Shown here in pieces: positions 7,557 to 16,075 of a stretch of DNA of 64,000 nucleotides (position 1 is its first letter; every line of letters begins with the position of its first letter). Source of the DNA: Streptomyces violaceusniger (GTDB taxonomy: Bacteria; Actinomycetota; Actinomycetes; Streptomycetales; Streptomycetaceae). The position numbers and the translations under genes were made by a program. The DNA is taken from assembly GCA_005405945.1 (NCBI GenBank), contig BJHW01000001.1, positions 2,542,001 through 2,606,000 of the forward strand. Direction: 5' to 3'. Under the pieces are notes generated by a model. That model was not told the origin of the DNA. It did not search any database and was given only the letters and a program-made list of their open reading frames with translations.

Positions 7557-8779
7557 GGTGCCTCCCGATGCGCGTGGGCGTGTGCGTGGTCTGTCGTCGG
7601 GAACAGGGTGGCGGTCAACGCGGCGAATTGGTGGGCGAGTTGCTGTGCGGCGGCCCGGTTCCGCTCGGTGAGGGTCTGCCGCAGCTCGGCCGAGTGCTTC
7701 TCCAGGTCCCGGAACTGTTCGAGCAGCCGGTCGGCGTCGACCTCGCGTGCCGGGTGGCAGTACGCGCCGAGGCCCATCCGGTCCATGAGCGCGTCGCTCT
7801 TCGCCGCATAGCAGAGGGCAAGAACGGGCGTTCCGGTCTTCAGCGCGCAGATCAGGTTGTGGTACCGGACGGCCACCACGGTGTCGGCGGCCGCCATCTC
7901 GTTCATCAGGTCGGCCAGTGAGGCCGGTTCGGCAGCGCTGACCAGTGGCGAGTCCACCGCGTCGAGGATCGCGGCGACCACCGACAGATCGCACTGGTCG
8001 CCGGTGAGCAGCCGGACCGGTCTGCCCTCCTCGACCAGCGCGCGGACGAACCGGATCGTCCCGTCGAGGTAGCGCCGGTATATCTCGTCGGCCCGGGCGC
8101 GGTCGTCGTTGCCGCCGTGGAAGTCCATGACGCCGAGGCAGACGGGACCCGGCGTGCCGGTGGGCGTGCTCGCCGGTGGTGTCGGCAGGGAGAACGCGAG
8201 ATCCGGGTAGACCTCGTCGCGCGCGGTGTTCACGCCCATCGCCCGCATGGCGTCGCGGGACTGGGCGTCCCGGTACGACCGGTACGCGGCCAGCCGCGCC
8301 GACCAGCGCACCAGGGCCCGGGTCGGGCGGTTGCGGATCTCGGCGGCGCCGACGCTGACCAGCGCGACCCGGGTGCGCAGCAGCCGGCCGCTCGCGCAGA
8401 GCAGGAACAGCGAGTACGGGAAGCCCCACGGCCGCAGCGGCAGGGTGGCCTCCAGGACGCCCATGCCCGGCACGATCACGACGTCGTGCCGGCGCACCCA
8501 GGCGGCGGTGCGGAAGACGTCGACGAGTTTGCCCAGGCCCTTCGCCGCGATGGCACCCGCCCGTGACGCGGTCCGGTACTCCGCGCGATTCCAGTGCAGC
8601 CGCGTCGCGGGGATCCCGAACTTGGCCGTCACCGCCTCAGGTCCGCCGCACAGCGCGTCCACGACCGCGTCCGGGTGCTCGGCGCGGAGATAGCCGAGCA
8701 CGGCCTCGAGCGACCCGTCGTTGCCGAGGTTGCCGGAGCCGAGCAGGCCGAACACCCCCACACGTGGCGACGTCCTCAT
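7553..8779 (-). CDS. Polysaccharide pyruvyl transferase family protein
   Basis: A 408-residue protein opening RVGVFGLLGSGNLGNDGSLE, the glycine-rich start of the polysaccharide pyruvyl transferase family (CsaB/WcaK/AmsJ). The C-terminal half has VVAVRYHNLICALKTGTPVL, matching the family's R-(Y/F)-H...A...G.P signature. Members move enolpyruvate from PEP to a sugar, forming a pyruvate ketal that adds negative charge. In this operon it probably decorates the repeat unit. The start overlaps the end of the GT2 gene by ATGA, and its end overlaps the RmlC-like gene by GTGA, so the three should be translationally coupled. The far C-terminus is His-rich (DHAHAHAH). Confidence 0.82.
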   Translation of the reverse strand: MRTSPRVGVFGLLGSGNLGNDGSLEAVLGYLRAEHPDAVVDALCGGPEAVTAKFGIPATRLHWNRAEYRTASRAGAIAAKGLGKLVDVFRTAAWVRRHDVVIVPGMGVLEATLPLRPWGFPYSLFLLCASGRLLRTRVALVSVGAAEIRNRPTRALVRWSARLAAYRSYRDAQSRDAMRAMGVNTARDEVYPDLAFSLPTPPASTPTGTPGPVCLGVMDFHGGNDDRARADEIYRRYLDGTIRFVRALVEEGRPVRLLTGDQCDLSVVAAILDAVDSPLVSAAEPASLADLMNEMAAADTVVAVRYHNLICALKTGTPVLALCYAAKSDALMDRMGLGAYCHPAREVDADRLLEQFRDLEKHSAELRQTLTERNRAAAQQLAHQFAALTATLFPTTDHAHAHAHREAP

Positions 8780-9722
8780 GCCCGCCTCCCTTCCCGCCCG
8801 GCGACGAGGGCGTCGACGGAGACCGTGAGCAGCGCCGGGTCGACCGGGGCGCGGTCCTCGACCCGCTCACCGGCGCCCGGCCGGACCCGGCTGGTCAGCC
8901 AGGCGGCCAGGTGGCGGTAGCACGCGCGCCGGTCGGCCGGGGACAACGGGGCCCGCCGGATCGCCGAGGCGAAGCCCCAGACGTACTCGGCGAGCAGCCG
9001 GGGCGTCGGGTGCAGCGGGCCCGCCCGGCGCGGGTCCAGGTTGACGCACCGGGAGCGCTTGGACGGGTTCGCCCGCTCGGCGCGGGTGGGGTGGTCGCGG
9101 CGGAAGTACATCAGTTCCGGCACCTGGTGGAAGCGCCCGTGCAGGGCGATCTCGGCGACGAACGTGCGGTCCGCGTGGTGGTAGCTGTCCATCGGCCTCA
9201 CCCGGCGCAGCGCGGCGGCCCGGATCACCCCGTAGAAGTCGTCACCGCCGGGCTCGAACAGCATGGAGCGGAAGCGCTCCGGGGGTGCGGTGAGTCGGTG
9301 GCGAGCGTGTACTCGTACGGGACCTTCACCTGGCCGTCGCCGTCGATGACCGCCTGGTCGGCGTGTGCGAGGATCACGTCCGGCCGCTCGTCCAGCGCCT
9401 GGACGCAAGCCCGCAGCAGATCGCGGGCGTAGAGGTCGTCGTGCGAGGCCCACTTGAACAGCTCGCCGCGGCACTGGGTGAACACGTAGTTGTGGTTCGG
9501 CGTGGCGCCGACGTTCCGGGGCAGCCGGAGGTACCGGACGCGCGCGTCCCTGGCGGCGTACTTGCGGCAGATGTCCTCGGTCCCGTCGGTCGAGGCGTTG
9601 TCGGAGATGACCAGCTCGAAGTCCTCGTAGGTCTGGCCGAGCAGCGCGTCGAGCGACTCGGCCAGGTACTCCTCGCCGTTGTACACGGGCAGGCCGATGC
9701 TCAGCCTGGGTTGGGCGGTCAT
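8776..9722 (-). CDS. Family 2 glycosyltransferase, frameshifted
   Basis: The N-terminal part begins MTAQPRLSIGLPVYNGEEYL with FELVISDNASTDGTEDIC and YLRLPRNVGATPNHN, a standard GT-A nucleotide-sugar fold of family GT2. ELFKWASHDDLYARDLL supplies the metal-binding Asp pair. This frame runs to about 9290; the next frame then carries PERFRSMLFEPGGDDFYGV and the C-terminal half to the stop at 8776. One base seems to be missing near 9285-9300 in a C/G-rich stretch. The gene overlaps both neighbours by ATGA, which argues that the intact form was part of the operon. Sugar and acceptor unknown. Confidence 0.78.
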
Positions 9723-11026
9723 GGCGTCCTCACTTCGGGGATGGAGTTCAGGGGGTGCTCGCGCAGGGCGGACCGCAGGTGCAGCCACCACACGGCCGAG
9801 CCGCTGACGGTCGCGGCGGCGACGCACCAGGCAGAGCCGACCGTGCCGGCGACGGCCGCCCCGCCGAGCCCGCCGCCGACGTAAGCGGCGGAGGCGAACA
9901 GCTGGGAGCGCAGGCTGCGCCGGGCGGCGCCGAGCGCGCGCAGCCCGGCCGCCGCGCCGGTGCCGAGCCCTGCGCCCGCGACGCCGAGGGTGACCGGCAC
10001 GATGAGCTGTGCGGCGGAGTGCCAGACACCGCCGAGCACGATCCCGCCGAGCCGGTCCGGCATCAGCAGCAGCGCCCCGCCCCAGAGCAGCGCGCCGACG
10101 GCCTGCCCGCCCCCCAGCAGGAGGCAGAAGGCGCCGAGGCGGTGCGGGGTCCGCCGCAGCACCCGTGCCGCCTCCGGGACGGTGACCAGCGAAAGGCCCA
10201 TCAGCACGGCGAGGAACGGGCCGAGCAGGAGCTCGGCGCCCCGCACCGCGCCCACCGCGCCGACCCCGACGATCGCGCCGAGCCCGTACGCCCGCAGCTG
10301 GCTCGCGCCGCTGAGGCAGGTGTTCTCGACCAGGTACCGGTAGCCGAGATCGCGCTGCTCGCGAAGCCACCCGCGCGCCCCGGTCACCCGGGGCCGGATG
10401 CCGGACTGGAGGTAGCCGTACCCCGCCGCCACCGTGGCGGACGCGCCCCAGGCGAGCAGATACGCGGCCACGCTGCCCACGCGGGCCGCCACGACCATGG
10501 CCGGGACGAGCGCGACGCACCACACGACGTCGTTGAGACACGCCTTCCGCCCGGCGCCGGCGGCGAAGAACGAGAACCGCCAGGCGTCCTGCAGCAGCAG
10601 CCCCGGCAGCATGACGCCGAGGCAGACGAACGCGGGCCCCACGCGGCCGCCGAGGGCCGGACCGGCCACCAGACACACCGCGCCGATGGCCGCGCCCACA
10701 CCGAGTGCGGTACCCGTCGACCGGGCCACCGCCCCGCGCCAGGACACGTCCGGCACGCCGCTGAAGCGCACCACGAGCGGATCGGTGGCCAGCCCGCGGG
10801 AGACGTTGAGCACCACGCCGTACGTCACCCAGGCGAGGCTGAACACGCCGAACGCGGTCACTCCCAGCGAGCGGGCCACGTAGATGCCCACCGCGAAGTT
10901 GGAGATGCTGGAGGCCGCCTGGTCGGCCAGTCCCCAGGACAGCCGGCCGACGAGGGCCCGCTTGGCGGATCCGGCCGGTGGCGCCGTTGGCTGCGGATTC
11001 CCTCCCTCGGTGGGCATCGGCGTCAT
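9719..11026 (-). CDS. Wzx-like polysaccharide flippase (MATE/MOP superfamily)
   Basis: A 435-residue protein with 12 or more hydrophobic segments across its whole length, typical of oligosaccharide flippases. The first membrane region is LADQAASSISNFAVGIYVAR followed by SLGVTAFGVFSLAW, which resembles the start of Wzx/RfbX-type transporters. It should move undecaprenyl-linked repeat units across the cytoplasmic membrane. The ATG at 11026 (MTPMPTEGGNPQ) is chosen because it overlaps the stop of the preceding gene by ATGA. Sequence similarity among flippases is low; the call rests on topology, size and context. Confidence 0.78.
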   Translation of the reverse strand: MTPMPTEGGNPQPTAPPAGSAKRALVGRLSWGLADQAASSISNFAVGIYVARSLGVTAFGVFSLAWVTYGVVLNVSRGLATDPLVVRFSGVPDVSWRGAVARSTGTALGVGAAIGAVCLVAGPALGGRVGPAFVCLGVMLPGLLLQDAWRFSFFAAGAGRKACLNDVVWCVALVPAMVVAARVGSVAAYLLAWGASATVAAGYGYLQSGIRPRVTGARGWLREQRDLGYRYLVENTCLSGASQLRAYGLGAIVGVGAVGAVRGAELLLGPFLAVLMGLSLVTVPEAARVLRRTPHRLGAFCLLLGGGQAVGALLWGGALLLMPDRLGGIVLGGVWHSAAQLIVPVTLGVAGAGLGTGAAAGLRALGAARRSLRSQLFASAAYVGGGLGGAAVAGTVGSAWCVAAATVSGSAVWWLHLRSALREHPLNSIPEVRTP

Positions 11027-12297
11027 GCCTTGATCAGCCCGGCGCCGTGCAGGGCGCCGGCCGCGTCGGCGACGGTGTCGAACGGCAGCCCGGACCGCTC
11101 GGCGACATCGAGCAGACTGTGCTCGCCGTCGGAGAGGTTGAGCACCCACAGCATGGCCATCTGGGCCTGCTTGGTGTCGCTGCGGCCGCCGAGCGCGTCG
11201 TACAAACCGCGTCGGCCCAGCTGTGGTTCGCCGTAGGGGCTGAGGTTGAGGTACCGCCGGTTGCGGTCGAGGACGGCGAACGCCTCGCGGCAGACGGCAA
11301 GGGTGTCCGCCATCGCCTCAGGGGAGACGAAGTCCAGGTTGTCCGCCGAGGTGTGGTACTCGGGATAGCCCGCGTACGGGGTCCGGGTGAGCGAGCCCAC
11401 GCCGAGATCGAACCCGGGCGAGCAGTACTGCCGCTCGTCGTAGCCGTACGGGGTGAACTCGGCAACGGTGTGCGGGCGTTCGGAGGCGGCCAGCACGTGC
11501 CGCATCACCCGGTCGATCTCCGCGTCGCCGCGCCTGCTCTGCTTGTACGTCAGTGAGCCGGGGTCGCCGGCGCAGGCCAGCACCAGGCCGTGCTTGACCC
11601 GGTCCACCCGCTCCGCGTTGCGGGCCAGCCAGGTGATCGCGCCGATGGTGCCGGGCGCGAAGATGAACCGGTAGGTGTAGTACGGCGTCTGCTCCGCCAG
11701 CGCCCGGGCCAGGAACGTCGCCACGGCGACGCCGGCCATGTTGTCGTTGGCCAGCGACGGGTGGCAGACGTGGCAGGAGACCATCACCTCGTCGGGGACC
11801 TGCCCGGGGACGACGTGCTCGGCGTAGGTGAGGTGGCCGTCGGCGAGTGTGGAGTCGACGCACACCTCGTACTCGCCGTCCGGCATCGCGTCCAGGGTCT
11901 CCTGGGCCAGGCAGAACCCCCATTCCGGCTGGTAGTAGCTGGTGCGGTACGGCACCCAGGACGGGTGGTCCGGCAGGGTGTGCAGGTGCGCGCGCAGCTC
12001 GGCCAGCGGCATGGTCCGCGACACCGGCACGCTGTAGCCGAGCACGTGCAGGCTGGACGCGGCGAAGTCGACGACCCGGTGGCCGGCCGTGTCGGCGATG
12101 TACGCGTCCCGGATGTTCCACTCCTGCGGCACCGTCCAGTCGAGCACCTGGGTCCCGGTCGGCACCTCGTGCACCTGCAGCGGGATGTACTCGCCGACGA
12201 TCTTCAAGGTGGCGCGCACACCGTCGCCGGTGATGCTCCGGCAGAGCGGGTACAGCCGCTCCACCAGCGCATACATCTCCTCCCCGTGCTCGGTCAC
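11023..12297 (-). CDS. DUF4910 family M28-like metallopeptidase-fold protein
   Basis: A 424-residue protein opening MYALVERLYPLCRSITGDG, the hallmark of DUF4910 aminopeptidase-like proteins. Metal-ligand motifs of an M28-type di-zinc site are present: VSCHVCHPSLANDNMAG (His and Asp), and EYHTSADNLDFV near residue 345 (His, Asp). A C-terminal winged-helix-like segment (SLLDVAERSGLPFDTVADAA) follows, as in the family. No signal peptide. In bacteria this family is often found inside O-antigen and capsule clusters, beside cytidylyltransferase, C-methyltransferase and aminotransferase genes, as here. Its substrate is unknown; hydrolysis of an amide on a sugar-linked intermediate is my inference. 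GTG start at 12297 overlaps the upstream stop by GTGA. Confidence 0.8.
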   Translation of the reverse strand: MTEHGEEMYALVERLYPLCRSITGDGVRATLKIVGEYIPLQVHEVPTGTQVLDWTVPQEWNIRDAYIADTAGHRVVDFAASSLHVLGYSVPVSRTMPLAELRAHLHTLPDHPSWVPYRTSYYQPEWGFCLAQETLDAMPDGEYEVCVDSTLADGHLTYAEHVVPGQVPDEVMVSCHVCHPSLANDNMAGVAVATFLARALAEQTPYYTYRFIFAPGTIGAITWLARNAERVDRVKHGLVLACAGDPGSLTYKQSRRGDAEIDRVMRHVLAASERPHTVAEFTPYGYDERQYCSPGFDLGVGSLTRTPYAGYPEYHTSADNLDFVSPEAMADTLAVCREAFAVLDRNRRYLNLSPYGEPQLGRRGLYDALGGRSDTKQAQMAMLWVLNLSDGEHSLLDVAERSGLPFDTVADAAGALHGAGLIKA

Positions 12298-13355
12298 CGG
12301 CGCCACCGCAGGGTGTCGTCGACGGTGCCGGCCTCGGACGCCGCGCGCAGCACGGCGAGGCGGGTGAAGCGCTGCTCGAAGTCCTCTCGGGTGAGGCCGA
12401 ACTTCCGGTAGGCGTCGGCGAGTTCGAGCGCGCCCCGCTTCACCGTCCACTCGCAGTCGAAGCCGGGGATCGCGGCGCGGAACCGGGAGAAGTCCACCCG
12501 GTACGACCGTGGGTCGGCGCCGTTCTCCCCGGTGATCCTCACCTTCACGCCGGGCACCGCCTCGGCGACCTGCTCGGCGATCTCGGCGACCGTGACGTTG
12601 TTGGTCTCGCTGCCGATGTTGAACGCCCGGTCGTGCACCGCGTCGCGCGGCGCGGTCAGCGCGGCCGTGAAGGCCCGTGCGATGTCGACGGCGTGCACCA
12701 GCGGGCGCCAGGGGGTGCCGTCGGAGAGCACCAGCACCTCGCCGGACAGCAGCGCGTGGCCCACCAGGTTGTTCAGCACGATGTCGGCGCGCAGCCGGGG
12801 CGAGTAGCCGAAGGCGGTGGCGTTGCGCATGAACACCGGGGTGAAGTCGCCGTCGGCGAGCTCGTGCAGGTCGTCCTCGACACGCACCTTGGACTCCGCG
12901 TACGGCGTCACCGGGCGCAGCGGGGCGTCCTCGGCCACCAGCTCGTCGCCGCCGGCGGCGCCGTAGACCGAGCAGGTCGACGCGTACAGGAAGCGCCGCA
13001 CTCCGGCGTCGCGGGCCAGCCGGGCCAGCCGCACGGACGCGTGGTGGTTGATGTCGTAGGTGAGCTCCGGCGCCAGCGATCCCAGCGGGTCGTTGGAGAG
13101 CGCGGCCAGGTGGATCACGGCGTCGACCCCGGCCACGTGTTCGGCCGTGACGTCGCGCAGGTCCACCCGGTGCCCGGGGGCACCGCCCACAGGCGCGTCA
13201 GCGCCGACTGGGGGAGGGTCGGCGGGTGTCGGGCCGAGGACACTGTCGGCGAACAGGCCGGAGTCGAGGCCGACGACCTCGTGCCCGGCGGCGGCGAGGA
13301 CCGGGGCCATGACGGTGCCCAGATAGCCCTGGTGTCCGGTCAGCAGTACGCGCAA
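12294..13355 (-). CDS. NAD-dependent epimerase/dehydratase (extended SDR)
   Basis: A 353-residue extended short-chain dehydrogenase. The NAD-binding motif is TGHQGYLGTVMAPVL at the N-terminus; the catalytic centre is STCSVYG with TPYAESK (Tyr and Lys, about residues 160-164). AFNIGSETNNVTVAEIAEQV is typical of nucleotide-sugar epimerases and dehydratases. It likely acts on the nucleotide sugar made by the cytidylyltransferase-like enzyme two genes upstream. The start is TTG at 13355, since the family begins exactly at RVLLTGHQGYLG; it has a GGGG ribosome binding site and overlaps the deacetylase gene by 16 nt. Confidence 0.85.
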   Translation of the reverse strand: MRVLLTGHQGYLGTVMAPVLAAAGHEVVGLDSGLFADSVLGPTPADPPPVGADAPVGGAPGHRVDLRDVTAEHVAGVDAVIHLAALSNDPLGSLAPELTYDINHHASVRLARLARDAGVRRFLYASTCSVYGAAGGDELVAEDAPLRPVTPYAESKVRVEDDLHELADGDFTPVFMRNATAFGYSPRLRADIVLNNLVGHALLSGEVLVLSDGTPWRPLVHAVDIARAFTAALTAPRDAVHDRAFNIGSETNNVTVAEIAEQVAEAVPGVKVRITGENGADPRSYRVDFSRFRAAIPGFDCEWTVKRGALELADAYRKFGLTREDFEQRFTRLAVLRAASEAGTVDDTLRWRR

Positions 13356-14005
13356 GGTTCAACCCCCAGGTTGAGCGTGAGTTTGGTGACGGCGAACGCC
13401 TCGGCGTATCGCTCGTGGCATTCGATGCCGCGGATCCGCGCGAGGCCGAGGAAGGCCTCCCGGTCGTACCAGGGCCGGTGCCGCTGCGAGGGGTAGTGCT
13501 CCTGAAGCAGCCGCACCTTCTGTTCGGCGATCTCCGGCGGCAGTGGCTGGTACGCGGCGGGGCGGCCGAGGTCGCCGTCCCATTTGACGATCTCGTAGCC
13601 GAGCACGAGGTGGTCGCGGAAGGCGGTGGGGATCAGTCGCGCCAGGCCGCGGTGGTCCTGGTGCGCGTCATCGGTGCGCGGCGCCAGCACCAGATCCGGC
13701 TCGGTCCGCGCGCGCAGTTCCTCGACCGCGGCCTTGGCCTCTTCCCAGTGCGCGGGCAGCCGGCCGTCGGGGAGCTTGTGCACGGTCAGCCGCAGGTCGG
13801 CGTCCGGGCAGAAGGCGGCGAGCGCGGCCTGCTCCTCCTGCTCCCGCTCGCTGCCGCCGCCGGAGAGCACCAAGGTGTCAACGCGCAGCCCCGGCCGTGC
13901 GAGGCACATCGCGAGCAGCGTGCCGCCCGCGCCGATGGCGATGTCGTCGCAGTGCGCGCCCACCGCGACAATCCGGTCCAGGCGCCCGGCCCCGAGCCGG
14001 ATCAC
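13340..14005 (-). CDS. PIG-L family deacetylase
   Basis: A 221-residue PIG-L (LmbE-like) protein. Zinc-site motif AVGAHCDDIAIGAGGT (H-x-D-D) and the downstream PRTDDAHQDHRGLAR (H..H) are both present. The family removes acetyl groups from N-acetylglucosamine-type sugars and related molecules. Here it presumably exposes an amine on a sugar precursor of the polysaccharide. GTG start at 14005 forms a GTGA overlap with the nucleotidyltransferase stop. The overlap with the following gene is 16 nt. Confidence 0.85.
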   Translation of the reverse strand: MIRLGAGRLDRIVAVGAHCDDIAIGAGGTLLAMCLARPGLRVDTLVLSGGGSEREQEEQAALAAFCPDADLRLTVHKLPDGRLPAHWEEAKAAVEELRARTEPDLVLAPRTDDAHQDHRGLARLIPTAFRDHLVLGYEIVKWDGDLGRPAAYQPLPPEIAEQKVRLLQEHYPSQRHRPWYDREAFLGLARIRGIECHERYAEAFAVTKLTLNLGVEPCAYC

Positions 14006-14829
14006 GCCCGCGCTCCGGCGCCGTCCCTGCTGCCGGGCGCGCTCGCCCCCGCGCCGTCCCGCTCCCACACGGCCCACGGGCGGTCGCCCCGGGCGTAGGC
14101 GGCGTCGAGCGCGGCCCGCTCCTTCACGGTGTCGGTCGGCTTCCAGAAGCCGCGGTGCTGGTGCGCCACCAACCGGCCCCGCTTGGCCAGTTGGGCACAT
14201 CCGTCGGCCACCAGGTCCCCGTTCTCGGGTATGTGGTCGAAGACCTCCTGGCGGAGCACGAAGTAGCCGCCGTTCTCCCACAGCGGCAGTTCGCTCACCG
14301 CGGTGATGCCCCCCACCAGGCCGTCCTCGCCCAGGTCCACGCAGTGGAACGAGGACTGCGGCGGCACCACCATCATCGACGCACCGGCGTCGCGCCGCGC
14401 GAAGGAGTCGATCATCTCCGGCAGCGGGGCGTCGGTGAGCACGTCGGCGTAGTTGGCGAGGAACATCTCGTCGCCGTCCAGGTGGTGCCGCACCCGGCGC
14501 AGCCGCTCCCCGATCGGCGACTCGACGCCGGTCTGCGCGAACGTGATCGTCCAATCCGAGATGTCGGTGGACAGCAGCTCGGTCCGACCGCCTCGCAGCA
14601 CGAAGTCGTTGGACGTCGTCTCCTCGTAGGTGAGGAAGAAGTCCTTGATGTGGTGGGCCCCGTACCCGAGGCACAGGATGAACTCCGTGTGCCCGAAATG
14701 CGCGTAGTAGCGCATGACGTGCCAGATCAGCGGCCTGGGGCCGACCATCGCCATCGGCTTGGGCACGTCGTCCGCGGCACCGCTCCGCATCCGCATCCCG
14801 TAACCGCCGCAGAACAGAACGACCTTCAT
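14002..14829 (-). CDS. Glucose-1-phosphate cytidylyltransferase-like sugar nucleotidyltransferase
   Basis: A 275-residue nucleotidyltransferase. The nucleotide-binding start is VVLFCGGYGMRMR followed by PKPMAMVGPRPLIWHVM, with FLANYADVLTD as the metal-binding Asp and HRGFWKPTDTVKE near the end. FWKP-DT and YEETTSNDF closely follow RfbF-type CTP:glucose-1-phosphate cytidylyltransferases. The product would be CDP-glucose or a related nucleotide sugar. No CDP-glucose 4,6-dehydratase with clear features is seen, although the SDR at 12294 could fill that role. The Ala/Gly-rich tail after residue 250 is extra. Confidence 0.83.
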   Translation of the reverse strand: MKVVLFCGGYGMRMRSGAADDVPKPMAMVGPRPLIWHVMRYYAHFGHTEFILCLGYGAHHIKDFFLTYEETTSNDFVLRGGRTELLSTDISDWTITFAQTGVESPIGERLRRVRHHLDGDEMFLANYADVLTDAPLPEMIDSFARRDAGASMMVVPPQSSFHCVDLGEDGLVGGITAVSELPLWENGGYFVLRQEVFDHIPENGDLVADGCAQLAKRGRLVAHQHRGFWKPTDTVKERAALDAAYARGDRPWAVWERDGAGASAPGSRDGAGARA

Positions 14830-14839
14830 GCTGTGCCCT

Positions 14840-16075
14840 TCAAGACGCGACCTCGGTAATGCTCAGTTCGGGGATGGGAAAGACCAGTCGGCCGCCCCAG
14901 TCGTGCACGAAGGACAGCTGCTCGACCAGCTCGGCCCGCAGGTTCCACGGGAGGACGAGCACGTAGTCCGGCTTGTCGGCGGCTATCCGCTCGGGCGGCA
15001 GGATCGGGATGCGGGTACCCGGGGTGAACCTGCCGTGCTTGTAGGGGTTGCGGTCGACCGTGTACGGGAGCAGGTCGGGCCGGATGCCGCAGTGGTTGAG
15101 CAGGGTGTTGCCCTTGCCCGGGGCGCCGTAGCCGACGACCGTCTCGCCGCGCTCGGCCGCTGTGATGAGGAACCGCAGCAGGTCCCGGCGCACCTTGGCC
15201 ACGCGGTCGGAGAACTCGGTGTACCCGGACAGCTCCCGCAGCCCGGCGGCCTTCTCCCGGGCCAGCACGTCCGCCACCCGGCCGGTCGGCTCGCCGGCCA
15301 CCTCTGTCGGCCGGGCCCACAGCCGGATGGAACCGCCATGCGTGGGCAGCAGCTCGACGTCCACGAGGGCGAGTCCGCCACTCGCCAGCGCCCGGATCGC
15401 GGACGCGACCGTGTAGTACTGGAAGTGCTCGTGGTAGATCGTGTCGTACTGGTTCTCCTCGATCAGGGTCAGCAGGTGCTGCACCTCGATGGAGACCCAG
15501 CCGTCGTCGGCGACCAGGGCGCGCAGCCCCCGGGTGAAGCCGACCACGTCGGGGATGTGCGCGTACACGTTGTTGGCCACGACCAGGTGTGCCGGGCCGT
15601 GCTCTTCGCGGACGGCCGAGCCGGTGTCCGGGCTCAGGAACTCCGTGAGCGTGGGCACACCCGCCTCCCGCGCCGCGGCGCCGACGTTCGCCGACGGCTC
15701 GATGCCGAGGCAGCGGATCCCGCGGTCCACCACGTGCCTCAGCAGGTACCCGTCGTTGCTCGCGACCTCGACCACGAAGGCGTCGGCGCCGAGACCAAGG
15801 CGCTGTACCGCGTCGGTGACGAACGTGCGCGCGTGCTCCACCCAGGACGTCGAGTAGGAGGAGAAGTACGCGTACTCGCTGAACGTGTCCTCCGGCGTGA
15901 TCAGCGGAGGGATCTGGGCGAGCCAGCAGTCGGTGCAGACCCGCAGGTGCAGCGGGTACGCGGGCTCCGGCTCGTCCAGTTGGTCCGCGGCGAGAAAGCT
16001 CTCACATGGCGGCGTCGCCCCGAGGTCGACGACGCTCGCCATCGCTTCCGAGCCGCAGAGTCGGCATCGTGTCAT
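14840..16075 (-). CDS. Class I SAM-dependent C-methyltransferase (NovU/TylC3-like)
   Basis: A 411-residue protein with the three-part layout of sugar 3-C-methyltransferases. First, an N-terminal zinc-binding domain (CRLCGSE near residue 4; CTDCW near residue 48). Second, a central SAM-binding domain (VVEVASNDGYLL, about residues 107-118) with QYDTIYHEHFQYYT, which holds the catalytic His/Tyr/Glu cluster of the family. Third, a C-terminal nucleotide-sugar-binding domain (VVGYGAPGKGNTLLNHC). Members methylate C3 of keto-sugars to give branched sugars. Its neighbours make nucleotide sugars, so the glycan probably contains a branched C-methyl sugar. Start overlaps the GT4 stop by ATGA. Confidence 0.87.
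   Translation of the reverse strand: MTRCRLCGSEAMASVVDLGATPPCESFLAADQLDEPEPAYPLHLRVCTDCWLAQIPPLITPEDTFSEYAYFSSYSTSWVEHARTFVTDAVQRLGLGADAFVVEVASNDGYLLRHVVDRGIRCLGIEPSANVGAAAREAGVPTLTEFLSPDTGSAVREEHGPAHLVVANNVYAHIPDVVGFTRGLRALVADDGWVSIEVQHLLTLIEENQYDTIYHEHFQYYTVASAIRALASGGLALVDVELLPTHGGSIRLWARPTEVAGEPTGRVADVLAREKAAGLRELSGYTEFSDRVAKVRRDLLRFLITAAERGETVVGYGAPGKGNTLLNHCGIRPDLLPYTVDRNPYKHGRFTPGTRIPILPPERIAADKPDYVLVLPWNLRAELVEQLSFVHDWGGRLVFPIPELSITEVAS

Noticed and set aside
9755..11236. Long rightward open frame antisense to the flippase gene
   Set aside because: Its composition is rich in Arg, Gly, Pro and Ala with no motif, as expected for a mirror frame in GC-rich DNA, and the opposite strand encodes a clear membrane protein.
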